Assembly (NCBI RefSeq): GCF_028207065.1
Contig: NZ_JAQLFP010000037.1
Location: forward strand, 1-21,629
DNA length: 21,629 nucleotides
Source: Collinsella aerofaciens
Lineage (GTDB): Bacteria > Actinomycetota > Coriobacteriia > Coriobacteriales > Coriobacteriaceae
Direction of reading: 5' to 3'
Part shown: in pieces, positions 10,691 to 17,058 of the stretch
Layout: each line of letters starts with the position of its first letter
Numbering within the stretch: the stretch's first letter is position 1
Made by a program: the position numbers and the translations under genes
The notes under the pieces: model-generated
Told to the model about the DNA's origin: nothing
Database searches by the model: none
The model's input: only the letters and a program-made list of their open reading frames with translations

Positions 10691-12232
10691 CTACTGTGAG
10701 GTGCTGAGCGAGCGCCTGACTGCATCACGCCAGCCCGCAAGGTTTTGCTCGCGGCGCTCGGCGGACATGTGGGGAAGGAAGGTCCTAACGATCTGGGCAT
10801 TTTGCTCCAGCTCTTCCAGGTCTTCCCAATAGCCGACGGCAAGACCCGCCAAGTACGCGGCACCGATTGCCGTGGTCTCCACCGTCTCGCATTGCAGCAC
10901 GGGGATATCCAGCAGGTCGGCCTGGAATTGCATGATGAACTCGTTGCGCGAGGCACCGCCATCGACAGACAGGCGCTCAATCGAAAGCCCCACGTCCTGC
11001 TCCATGGCGCGCAGCACGTCGTAGCTCTGATATGCCATGGATTCGCAGGCGGCACGTACGATGGTCGCACGGCTCGAGGCGCCGGTCAGACCGCACACGA
11101 TACCGCGAGCATGCGGGTCCCACCAGGGAGCACCCAAACCCGCAAAGGCGGGAACGAAGTAGCAGCCCTCGTTGTCGCTAATCGAAGCAGCGAGTTGTGC
11201 CGACTCGCTCACGCTCGAGATGATGCCCATGTTGTTGCGAAGCCAGTTCATCGTTGAGCCGGCGGCAAAAATAGAGCCCTCGAGCGCATAGCTGACTTTG
11301 CCGTCCGCAGCGATACCGATGGTGGAGACCAGGCCATTCTTGGATTCGACGATCTCGTCGCCGGTGTTCATGAGCATAAAGCAACCCGTGCCATAGGTGT
11401 TTTTGGTCTGGCCGGGACGGAAACAGCAGTGGCCGAACAGCGACGCCTGTTGGTCACCCGCCACGCCCATGATGGGCGGCATGTTGGTCATGATGTCGCT
11501 CGCGACGCGGCCGTAGTCGCCCGAGCTCCAGCGAACCTCGGGCATCATGGAACGTGGAACGTCAAAGAGTGCCAGCAGGTCGTCGTCCCAATCAAGCGTA
11601 TGGATATTAAAGAGTGCCGTGCGGCTGGCATTGGTGTAGTCGGTGGCAAAGACCTGGCCGCCGGTGAGGTTGTAGATGAGCCAGGTGTCGATGGTGCCAA
11701 ACATGAGGTCGCCCGCCGCCGCGCTTTCGCGTGCGCCGTCGACGTTGTCGAGAATCCACTGCACCTTGGAGGCCGAGAAATACGGGTCGAGCGTGAGTCC
11801 CGTGCGGGAGCGCACCAGCCCTTCTGCGCCCTGCTCGACAAGCTCGTCGATCAGAGGTGCGGTACGGCGGCACTGCCATACGATAGCGTTATAGATCGGC
11901 TGACCGCTCACGCGATCCCAGACCACCGTGGTCTCGCGCTGGTTGGAGATGCCGATGGCGGCAATGCGGTCGGAGTGGATACCGCTCTTAAACTGGACTT
12001 CCATCATGACGGCGATCTGGCTAGCAAGGACCGCCATGGGGTCTTGCTCCACCCAGCCGGGACGCGGAAAGCTGGTTTTGACGCTGCGACGTGCCTGCGC
12101 GACGATGCAGCCGTACTCGTCGACGATGGTCGCAAGTACCGAGGTGGTGCCGCAGTCGAGCGCCATGATGTAGGAACCGCCAAAGTCAAACGAGGCATCT
12201 TCCATGCCCAGGCTGCCCAGATTCAACGACAT
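10691..12232 (-). CDS. glpK: Glycerol kinase (FGGY family)
   Basis: Glycerol kinase phosphorylates glycerol to sn-glycerol 3-phosphate. Across 513 residues the family motifs are clear: ALDCGTTS (24-31), FPRPGWVEQDP, NQRETTVVWD (97-106), AIVWQCRRT, DPYFSASKVQWILDN, and GVAGDQQASLFG with the catalytic Asp at 260. The ATP-site motif is usually ALDQGTTS; Cys replaces Gln at 27. The His-bearing HFYG-type loop that HPr phosphorylates in many Firmicute enzymes is not visible in the corresponding segment (SSGDYGRVASDIMTNMPP), so PTS activation is unlikely. An N-terminal extension of about 15 residues precedes the fold. The ATG is 13 nt after the preceding stop with AAAGG 8 nt upstream. No glycerol facilitator or dehydrogenase gene is nearby. 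The stop is TAG. Confidence 0.92.
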   Translation of the reverse strand: MSLNLGSLGMEDASFDFGGSYIMALDCGTTSVLATIVDEYGCIVAQARRSVKTSFPRPGWVEQDPMAVLASQIAVMMEVQFKSGIHSDRIAAIGISNQRETTVVWDRVSGQPIYNAIVWQCRRTAPLIDELVEQGAEGLVRSRTGLTLDPYFSASKVQWILDNVDGARESAAAGDLMFGTIDTWLIYNLTGGQVFATDYTNASRTALFNIHTLDWDDDLLALFDVPRSMMPEVRWSSGDYGRVASDIMTNMPPIMGVAGDQQASLFGHCCFRPGQTKNTYGTGCFMLMNTGDEIVESKNGLVSTIGIAADGKVSYALEGSIFAAGSTMNWLRNNMGIISSVSESAQLAASISDNEGCYFVPAFAGLGAPWWDPHARGIVCGLTGASSRATIVRAACESMAYQSYDVLRAMEQDVGLSIERLSVDGGASRNEFIMQFQADLLDIPVLQCETVETTAIGAAYLAGLAVGYWEDLEELEQNAQIVRTFLPHMSAERREQNLAGWRDAVRRSLSTSQ

Positions 12233-12245
12233 CGCTTAAACCTTT

Positions 12246-12989
12246 CTATTGCATCGGGTCGGACAGGACCCGTTCGATCTCTGATGCGGGAAGTGCGCCT
12301 TGGCGCAGGATCTGGAGCTCGCCGTGCTGAAACGACACGATGGTCGAGGCGTCGCGACACGGGGTCTCACCGGCGTCGACGGCAACATCGACCCCCTCCA
12401 GGATGCGACCCTCCACCGTGATAAAACTTGCCGGCGCGGGCGCGCCATGCGTGTTGGCGCTGGTGCAGGCAAGGGGGCTGCCACAGGCGCGAATGAGCGC
12501 CTGCACCACGGGCGAGGCCGAAGCGCGAAGTGCCACCGTGTCGTCGGCAGCGCGCATAAAGGTCGGCACGCAGGGAGCTGCCTTGACCACGATAGTCAGG
12601 GCTCCCGGCCAGCATCGTCGCGCGAGTATGCGGGCATCTTCCGGGATATCCACGCCATAGCGGTCGAGTGCTTCGACGCCATCGACCAGCCAAGCGACGG
12701 TTTGCGTGAGTTCACGTTGCTTGAGAGTGAAGATACGGCGATAGCCGGTGCCGAGCGCAGGAACTGCGGCGCCATTGACGGCAGCCTGCGGATCGCGCGG
12801 CCACGATGGGAATTCGCTTGTATCTTGGGGCACGGCGTCCGAGAAGGCGTTGACTGCCACGGCGACACCGTAGACGGTCTCGGTCGGGATCAAAGCCAGG
12901 CCGCCGCGGCCGAGCACCTCGGCCGTGCGCTCGACGGCAAGCCGATGCGGCTCACGCGTTCCCTCGTATACCCGATAGACCGTCTGCAT
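12246..12989 (-). CDS. Sua5/YrdC-type threonylcarbamoyl-AMP synthase, with insertion
   Basis: This family makes L-threonylcarbamoyladenylate, the precursor of t6A at position 37 of ANN-decoding tRNAs. The 247-residue protein has IPTETVYGVAV (34-44), the KxR motif as KQR (90-92), PGALTIVV (128-135), and SANTHGAP (177-184). In typical members YG and KxR are about 15-20 residues apart; here about 35-40 extra residues (about 46-84, Pro/Ala/Asp-rich) lie between. The separate C-terminal Sua5 domain is absent, so it is closer to the short YrdC/TsaC form. The ATG at 12989 gives a plausible N-terminus. Linkage to prmC and prfA is common for this family. The stop is TAG. Confidence 0.85.
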   Translation of the reverse strand: MQTVYRVYEGTREPHRLAVERTAEVLGRGGLALIPTETVYGVAVAVNAFSDAVPQDTSEFPSWPRDPQAAVNGAAVPALGTGYRRIFTLKQRELTQTVAWLVDGVEALDRYGVDIPEDARILARRCWPGALTIVVKAAPCVPTFMRAADDTVALRASASPVVQALIRACGSPLACTSANTHGAPAPASFITVEGRILEGVDVAVDAGETPCRDASTIVSFQHGELQILRQGALPASEIERVLSDPMQ

Positions 12990-13007
12990 GTGTATGCCAG
13001 CCCCTTA

Positions 13008-13076
13008 CGCTCTGGTGCAAGTTTGTTTACTGTGGGGCATTCTCGCACGAAACGTTCAACCTATTTGCCCAGAGCG
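13008..13076. repeat. Inverted repeat with swapped element arms
   Basis: CGCTCTGG (13008-13015) pairs with CCAGAGCG (13069-13076). After a single bulged T, GCAA (13017-13020) pairs with TTGC (13065-13068), then two more pairs (one wobble), a 2x2 loop and GTT/AAC. The arms are those of the two-hairpin element but in the opposite order, and the GCAA/TTGC pair plus one-base bulge is also shared. It lies between the hicB stop and the sua5-type start. There is no GTTACGCGG hairpin here. Confidence 0.55.
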
Positions 13077-13123
13077 CATGTTGGTTTGGTGAGCGGCTCT
13101 AGTAGTCGGTGAAAGTGAGGGGG

Positions 13124-13570
13124 TTATTGGACTGCGACAAACTTCTTTGGCCTGCCGGCGTGACGTTCTTGGGCGGCGTAACGCTCGATGCTGTCTATCG
13201 TTATCATCCGACGGCCGTCGACGAGTTCAACATCGAGCTTTCCGGCTTTGACCAGCGCGGTAATCCGCGGAGCGGAGACTTTGAGGTCCAGCGCTGCGTC
13301 TTTAAATGTTCGGCACGCCGCTTCCCGAGCGTCCTCGTGGTCGATTTCGACTGAAAGGGCCACGACCTCGGCCGAGCGTTCGTACCCTGCCGGAGTCAAA
13401 CCGTTGTTGAGGTCGTCGGCCAAAAACGCCATCAGTGCCTCGGTGGCATGGGCAATCGCTTCTTCGCGCGTATCGCCATCGGCAAAGGCGCCGGGAATCT
13501 GCGGGAAGCTAGCGCAGTAACCATCGTCTTCTTTTATGAGAACGCAGTCATAGGTAAATCGCTGCCTCAT
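13124..13570 (-). CDS. hicB: HicB-family antitoxin with C-terminal DNA-binding region
   Basis: HicB neutralises the HicA mRNA interferase and represses its own operon. The 148-residue protein has the partly degraded RNase-H-like HicB domain at about 4-55 (DDGYCASFPQIPGAFADGD, then TREEAIAHATEAL). Residues about 90-133 look like a winged or MerR/excisionase-like helix-turn-helix (ALDLKVSAPRITALVKAG, then a hairpin and IDSIERYA). A longer frame reaches 13615, but GGAGG ends 4 nt before the ATG at 13570, so that start was chosen, 11 nt after hicA. It is longer than minimal HicB (about 70-100 residues). The stop is TAA. Confidence 0.88.
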   Translation of the reverse strand: MRQRFTYDCVLIKEDDGYCASFPQIPGAFADGDTREEAIAHATEALMAFLADDLNNGLTPAGYERSAEVVALSVEIDHEDAREAACRTFKDAALDLKVSAPRITALVKAGKLDVELVDGRRMITIDSIERYAAQERHAGRPKKFVAVQ

Positions 13571-13581
13571 TTTGCCTCCAA

Positions 13582-13767
13582 CTACCATCCAGCTTGGCGA
13601 CGAATACTTGCCCACGTGCCCTTCTTTGGTCGATCACCACCAGAGCCGTTCACGGTGACAACGCGGTCACCAGAAACATACTTAGCATGACTACCGACTT
13701 GCGCGACCTTCACGAATCCATCGTGCTTGAGTAGGGCAATGATTTCCCGAAAGGTAGGAGGTTGCAT
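13582..13767 (-). CDS. hicA: HicA-family mRNA interferase toxin
   Basis: HicA is a small double-stranded-RNA-binding-fold RNase that cleaves mRNA in stressed cells. The 61-residue protein shows the family pattern: a helix (TFREIIALLKHDGF), then GSHAKY with the catalytic His at 27, a strand region (DRVVTVN), and the C-terminal TWASIRRQAG. The ATG at 13767 has AAAGAGG 7 nt upstream. The toxin gene precedes the antitoxin gene, the usual hicAB order. It interrupts the prmC to sua5-type linkage, which suggests acquisition. The stop is TAG. Confidence 0.9.
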   Translation of the reverse strand: MQPPTFREIIALLKHDGFVKVAQVGSHAKYVSGDRVVTVNGSGGDRPKKGTWASIRRQAGW

Positions 13768-13792
13768 GGGCCGACCTCTTTCAGCCGTCCTA

Positions 13793-13821
13793 ATTATAAA
13801 CTACTTTATAATTTTTGCTAA
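13793..13821 (-). promoter_or_regulatory. hicAB promoter with palindromic operator
   Basis: On the minus strand TTAGCA (13821-13816) and a perfect TATAAT (13798-13793) are 17 nt apart. The perfect palindrome ATTATAAA-gtag-TTTATAAT (13812-13793) covers the -10 box and most of the spacer. This layout suits autorepression by HicB or the HicAB complex. The region is strikingly AT-rich compared with its surroundings. Confidence 0.75.
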
Positions 13822-13835
13822 CCAGTTAATAAATA

Positions 13836-15110
13836 TTACTGGCGTTGCTTGGGCTCGGTGACGATGGCTCGGACAATGCGGGGGCGATCGGTGAGGTCGT
13901 GGACGATACGCACGTCCGAAAGGCCTGCTTGACGACAGAGCTCGGCCGCGGCGTCGAGCGCGCCCTCGTAGAGCTCGCAGGCAAACAGGCCGCCGGCACG
14001 CAGCATGTAGGGCGCCGCGTTGAGCAGGCGGCGGAAGATATCGAGACCGTCGGCACCGCCCTCGAGCGCCAGATCGGGCTCAAAGTCCTTGACCTCATGC
14101 GGCAGCGAGCGCATGACGTCGGTCGGGATGTAAGGTGGGTTGGAGACGAGCACATCAAAGGTGCCCCACTCTTCGCGGGGAATGGAACTCACCAGGTTTG
14201 TGAGGCTGAAGGCGACCTCGTCGGACGTGAGGCCAAGCGCATCACGGTTTTTGGTGGCCAGATCGATGGCGCGCGGCTCGATATCGGTAGCAGTGCAGGT
14301 AACGTGGCCGCGGCGCTCCCAGGCAAGGGAGAGCGAAATGCAGCCCGTGCCGCAGCCGACCTCGAGAACGCGGGCAGTGCGGGGCTCGGCTGGGGCAGAT
14401 ACGTTGGCCTCGGCGGCATCTTGCGCGGGAGTCGCCTGTTGGTCGTTGTCCTCAATGGCGATGCCGTATTCGTCGAGCTCGGGCTCGGGGGTTTCCATGG
14501 CCTCTGCTTCTGCCGCTTCGGCTTCTGCCGCCTGCGCGGCGGCTTCCTCGGCCTCGCGATCGGCCAGTTCCTCGGCATAAGCGCGACTGCCCAGCACATC
14601 GCCGCCTAGCGCCGCCTCGTCGGCAGCTGTGAGGTTGGCGGCACGGCGCTCGGCCGTCGCTCGCTCGTCGGCCAATGCGGCCTCGGCCTTGCGTGCCTCC
14701 TCGACCTCATCGTTCCAAGGCAGCTCAACACGCTGACGGGCAGCGGCCTCGGGGCTCAGTACCTCGGCATCCAGATAATTGAGGACTTCCTCGACGAGCA
14801 TCTCGGTCTCGGGGCGCGGAATGAGCACACCGGGGGCGCACGCGACGTCGATCATGCGAAACTGCGTGCTGCCCGTGATGTATTGCAGCGGCTCGCCCTT
14901 AGCGCGGCGGACAACGGCCGCATGCATGGTCTCGAGCTGGGCCGCGTTAAGCGTCTCGTCCATACGCATATATAGGTCAATGCGCGCCAGGCCCGTGGCG
15001 GCGCACAGCAGCCACTCGGCAGAAAGACGGGGGTGCTCCTCGCCGCGCTCGGCCAGGTACTCCTTGGTCCACTCGAGACAACGCTTGATGGTCCAAATCT
15101 CGTTTGCCAT
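13836..15110 (-). CDS. prmC: Release factor glutamine methyltransferase (PrmC) with 130-residue insertion
   Basis: PrmC methylates the Gln of the GGQ motif in RF1 and RF2. The 424-residue protein has the helical release-factor-binding domain (about 1-95, ending in PRPETE at 98-103), SAM motif I EVGCGTGCISL (250-260), DIEPRAI (276-282) and the catalytic NPPY (324-327). Typical PrmC is about 280 residues; here roughly residues 116-245 form an Ala/Glu-rich, acidic, probably disordered or helical insertion between PRPETE and motif I. The frame is open to 15185, but GGGGAGG 5 nt before the ATG at 15110 defines the start. Its substrate RF1 is encoded just upstream. The stop is TAA. Confidence 0.93.
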   Translation of the reverse strand: MANEIWTIKRCLEWTKEYLAERGEEHPRLSAEWLLCAATGLARIDLYMRMDETLNAAQLETMHAAVVRRAKGEPLQYITGSTQFRMIDVACAPGVLIPRPETEMLVEEVLNYLDAEVLSPEAAARQRVELPWNDEVEEARKAEAALADERATAERRAANLTAADEAALGGDVLGSRAYAEELADREAEEAAAQAAEAEAAEAEAMETPEPELDEYGIAIEDNDQQATPAQDAAEANVSAPAEPRTARVLEVGCGTGCISLSLAWERRGHVTCTATDIEPRAIDLATKNRDALGLTSDEVAFSLTNLVSSIPREEWGTFDVLVSNPPYIPTDVMRSLPHEVKDFEPDLALEGGADGLDIFRRLLNAAPYMLRAGGLFACELYEGALDAAAELCRQAGLSDVRIVHDLTDRPRIVRAIVTEPKQRQ

Positions 15111-15128
15111 GGGGCCCTCCCCTCTTAA

Positions 15129-15185
15129 GCGCCGGACGGCGCGCGAATGTCGGAGCAGATTGTAAGCGAGGCCAGCGCTTGGCAA
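15129..15185 (-). promoter_or_regulatory. Probable prmC promoter and leader hairpin
   Basis: On the minus strand TTGCCA (15185-15180, 5 of 6 consensus) and TACAAT (15164-15159, 5 of 6) are separated by 15 nt, slightly short. Downstream, GCGCC-gtcc-GGCGC (15142-15129) forms a small hairpin before the Shine-Dalgarno. A dedicated promoter fits the 590-nt separation of prmC from prfA. Confidence 0.45.
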
Positions 15186-15565
15186 GGGGCGATTGAAGGC
15201 GATTATCGAGAATCAGCCCAGAATTTTGCACCGAGCTCGCTCAAAGTGTTCATTCGCTGACGTCTAAATTTGCATTCGTCAAGCTTTTGGCAAGGTTGCC
15301 CCAAAACTGACCAATATCTAACCAAGAACTTGCCACATCGCTTGACGCACGACCCATCAAAAATCGCTCCGCGACTTCTTGAACGATATTTTGAGCAATA
15401 TTTTCGATAGCGGACTTATGCCGTCAATTACCTTAAGCAGGTAAGCAGCTCAAATGACATCACAGCCGACTGAATAAAATATCAAGGCAATGTCACCAAT
15501 GACTCCCTACGAATCATTTGACAACCAAGGAAACGCCGATGTTTTGGCAATGTCAGCGAGCGACG
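15186..15565. other. AT-rich gene-poor spacer between prfA and prmC
   Basis: This stretch is clearly lower in GC than the genes around it and holds no open frame over 60 codons. It contains two direct copies of GGCAATGTCA (15493-15502 and 15546-15555) and short coding-like fragments on the minus strand in different frames, broken by stops. This could be decayed or foreign DNA. No RNA gene was recognised. Confidence 0.5.
15250..15357 (-). CDS. Possible 35-residue small ORF or gene remnant
   Basis: An ATG at 15357 with GGAG about 9 nt upstream opens a 35-codon frame (beginning MGRASSDVASSW, ending NANLDVSE) that stops with TGA. The same frame is open for about 20 codons upstream of the ATG with protein-like composition, so this may be the tail of a decayed gene rather than a true small gene. 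It would be the only TGA-terminated frame in the window. No family is recognised. Confidence 0.2.
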   Translation of the reverse strand: MGRASSDVASSWLDIGQFWGNLAKSLTNANLDVSE

Positions 15566-15699
15566 TCCAGAGCGAACAAGTTGGCATGAAAAAGGCAAGG
15601 CATAGACCTTCTGGTCATGCCTTGCCTTTTGAATGACAAATTGTCGCTCTGGGCGGCGCGCAGCGTCGAGTCGTTACGCGGTTTGTAAAACCGCGTAAC
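15566..15699 (-). repeat. Two-hairpin structured element, copy B
   Basis: The same architecture as at 1-135. CCAGAGCG (15567-15574) pairs with CGCTCTGG (15645-15652), A15575 is bulged, 15576-15579 pair with 15641-15644, a 2x2 loop follows, 15582-15587 pair with 15633-15638 (one mismatch), and an inner hairpin pairs 15590-15603 with 15617-15630 and, past bulged A15604, 15605-15608 with 15613-15616. After 7 nt comes GCAGCGTC (15660-15667), 5 nt, then the GTTACGCGG hairpin (15673-15684 with 15688-15699), which touches the prfA TAG. Spacers, bulges and loops match copy A while several stem pairs change in a compensatory way. Confidence 0.85.
15586..15630 (-). terminator. Terminator-like inner hairpin of copy B, downstream of prfA
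   Basis: On the minus strand an 18-bp stem with one bulge (built from AAGGCATGACC and its partner, loop AGAA) ends in CCTTTTTC. This is a strong Rho-independent terminator shape and would end the prfA transcript. The plus strand also ends in TTTT, so it may work both ways. The matching hairpin of copy A lacks the T-run. Confidence 0.65.
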
Positions 15700-16767
15700 C
15701 TACACGGCCTGTGCCAGCTTCTCGGCACGCTCGGCGGCGGCGAGCGCCTCGATGACGGTGCCGAGCTGGTCGCCCAGGAGGACGCCGTTGTAGGTGGAGT
15801 TGAAGCCGATGCGGTGATCGGTCACGCGGTCCTGGGGCTGGTTGTAGGTACGGATCTTCTCGGAACGGTTGCCGTGGCCGATCTGGCTCTGGCGCTCGGC
15901 ACCGAGCTCCGCCTGCTGCTTCTCGAGCTCCATCTCGTACAGACGGGCGCGCAGCATCTGCATGCAGACTTCGCGGTTCTGGATCTGGGAGCGCTGTTCC
16001 TGCGACTGCACCACGGTGTTGGTGGGCAGGTGGGTGATGCGCACGGCGGAGTAGGTGGTGTTAACGCACTGACCGCCAGGGCCGGAGGCACAGTAGGTAT
16101 CGATGCGCAGGTCGGACTGGTTGATCTGAACGTCGATCTCCTCGGCCTCGGGAAGCACGGCGACGGTTGCCGTGGAGGTCTGGATGCGACCCTGGGACTC
16201 GGTCTTGGGAACGCGCTGGACGCGGTGCACGCCGGACTCGAACTTCATGACGGAGTAGACGCGGTCGCCCTCGACCTTGAACTCGATGGACTTAAAGCCG
16301 CCGGCCTCGCTGGGGCTGGAGTCGAGCACGGTGGTCTTCCAGCCGCGCGACTCGCAGAAGCGCTGATACATCTTGTACAGATCGCCGGCAAAGATAGCCG
16401 CCTCGTCGCCACCGGCGGCGGAGCGAATCTCGACGATGGTGTTCTTGTCGTCGTTGGGGTCGCTCGGGATGAGCATGTACTTAATGTCTTCCTCGAGCTG
16501 GGGAAGCTTCTCCTCGTTCTCGGAGATGTCCATCTGGAGCATCTCCTTCTCATCGGCATCGGTCGTATCGTGGAGCATTTCCTTGGCAGCCTCGATGTCA
16601 TCGAGCGCGCCGATGTACTCGCGCGAGGCGGCGATGAGGTCGGACTGGTGCGCGTACTCCTTGTTGAGACGCGTGAACTCCTTGATGTCGGAGGCAACGG
16701 CCGGGTCGGAAAGCTTCTTCTCGAGCTCCTCATAGGCCTTGATGATCTTTTCGAGCTTGTCGCGCAT
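15700..16767 (-). CDS. prfA: Peptide chain release factor 1 (RF1)
   Basis: RF1 ends translation at UAA and UAG. In the 355-residue protein domain 1 is helical (1-100), the codon-reading tripeptide PxT is PKT at 187-189 (RF2 would have SPF), and the catalytic GGQ is at 231-233 in ASGPGGQCVNTT. In ESQGRIQTS the residue after GRI is Gln (196), where RF1 proteins typically have His (His193 in Thermus), which stacks on the stop codon. The following Thr is kept. The ATG at 16767 has AAGGAG 7 nt upstream. It follows a 291-nt leader. The stop is TAG, one of its own codons, and abuts structured element copy B. Confidence 0.97.
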   Translation of the reverse strand: MRDKLEKIIKAYEELEKKLSDPAVASDIKEFTRLNKEYAHQSDLIAASREYIGALDDIEAAKEMLHDTTDADEKEMLQMDISENEEKLPQLEEDIKYMLIPSDPNDDKNTIVEIRSAAGGDEAAIFAGDLYKMYQRFCESRGWKTTVLDSSPSEAGGFKSIEFKVEGDRVYSVMKFESGVHRVQRVPKTESQGRIQTSTATVAVLPEAEEIDVQINQSDLRIDTYCASGPGGQCVNTTYSAVRITHLPTNTVVQSQEQRSQIQNREVCMQMLRARLYEMELEKQQAELGAERQSQIGHGNRSEKIRTYNQPQDRVTDHRIGFNSTYNGVLLGDQLGTVIEALAAAERAEKLAQAV

Positions 16768-16848
16768 GGCGGGACTCCTTTATATGCGTGAAGGTGAAAA
16801 TCGGCAGAGTTGATGGGGCGCGCGGCGCCGCTGCGGGGGTAAGCCCGG

Positions 16849-16875
16849 CTAGAACATGTCGATCTTCAGATACAT
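16849..16875 (-). CDS. Possible 8-codon leader ORF before prfA
   Basis: AAGGG lies 6 nt before an ATG at 16875 that opens MYLKIDMF and ends in TAG; an in-frame ATG two codons upstream is too close to the AAGGG. It lies about 80 nt before the prfA start, followed by small GC-rich hairpins (GGCGC-cgc-GCGCC around 16817-16829). Such short frames arise by chance often. It is recorded because an amber codon upstream of RF1 could report RF1 activity. Confidence 0.2.
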   Translation of the reverse strand: MYLKIDMF

Positions 16876-16889
16876 GCGCATCCCTTCGC

Positions 16890-16948
16890 GTATGGGGTAC
16901 ATAGTTGCGGTCTAACCCATACATGATAGCGTGCGCAGGCAAACCTGC
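16890..16948 (-). other. Stem-loops in the prfA leader
   Basis: GTATGGG (16890-16896) pairs with CCCATAC (16916-16922), extended inward by TA/TA past one mismatch, and GCAGG (16935-16939) pairs with CCTGC (16944-16948). No consensus promoter or known riboswitch was recognised here. Confidence 0.4.
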
Positions 16949-16975
16949 ATATAACCCGCACGGAATGAGTGGACA

Positions 16976-17031
16976 TAGCCGTTGGGGACGTTCATTAACG
17001 ACTAGTCGTTTAAGAACGTCCCCAACGGCTA
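16976..17031. repeat. 56-bp near-perfect palindrome (REP-like)
   Basis: Eighteen-base arms (16976-16993 and 17014-17031, containing CCGTTGGGGACGTTC) flank a palindromic core AACGACTAGTCGTT (16997-17010). Only two of 28 base pairs mismatch. GGGGACGTTC-type palindromes resemble repetitive extragenic elements moved by RAYT transposases; that link is by recall only. It lies between the M20 peptidase and prfA. Confidence 0.8.
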
Positions 17032-17052
17032 ACAAAGGGACTGTCGCTTTGT
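17032..17052. repeat. Short REP-like inverted repeat next to the 56-bp palindrome
   Basis: ACAAAG (17032-17037) pairs with CTTTGT (17047-17052) around GAC-t-GTC. It lies directly beside the larger palindrome, a paired arrangement like a REP doublet, 7 nt from the M20 peptidase stop. It could also form a weak hairpin at the end of that mRNA. Confidence 0.5.
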
Positions 17053-17058
17053 CACATT

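Noticed and set aside
13571..13615. Longer HicB starting at 13615
   Set aside because: It would overlap hicA by 34 nt, while a GGAGG precedes the ATG at 13570 and the HicB domain begins there.
15493..15555. GGCAATGTCA direct repeats as a CRISPR or iteron array
   Set aside because: Only two copies of 10 bases; no array and no replication gene nearby.
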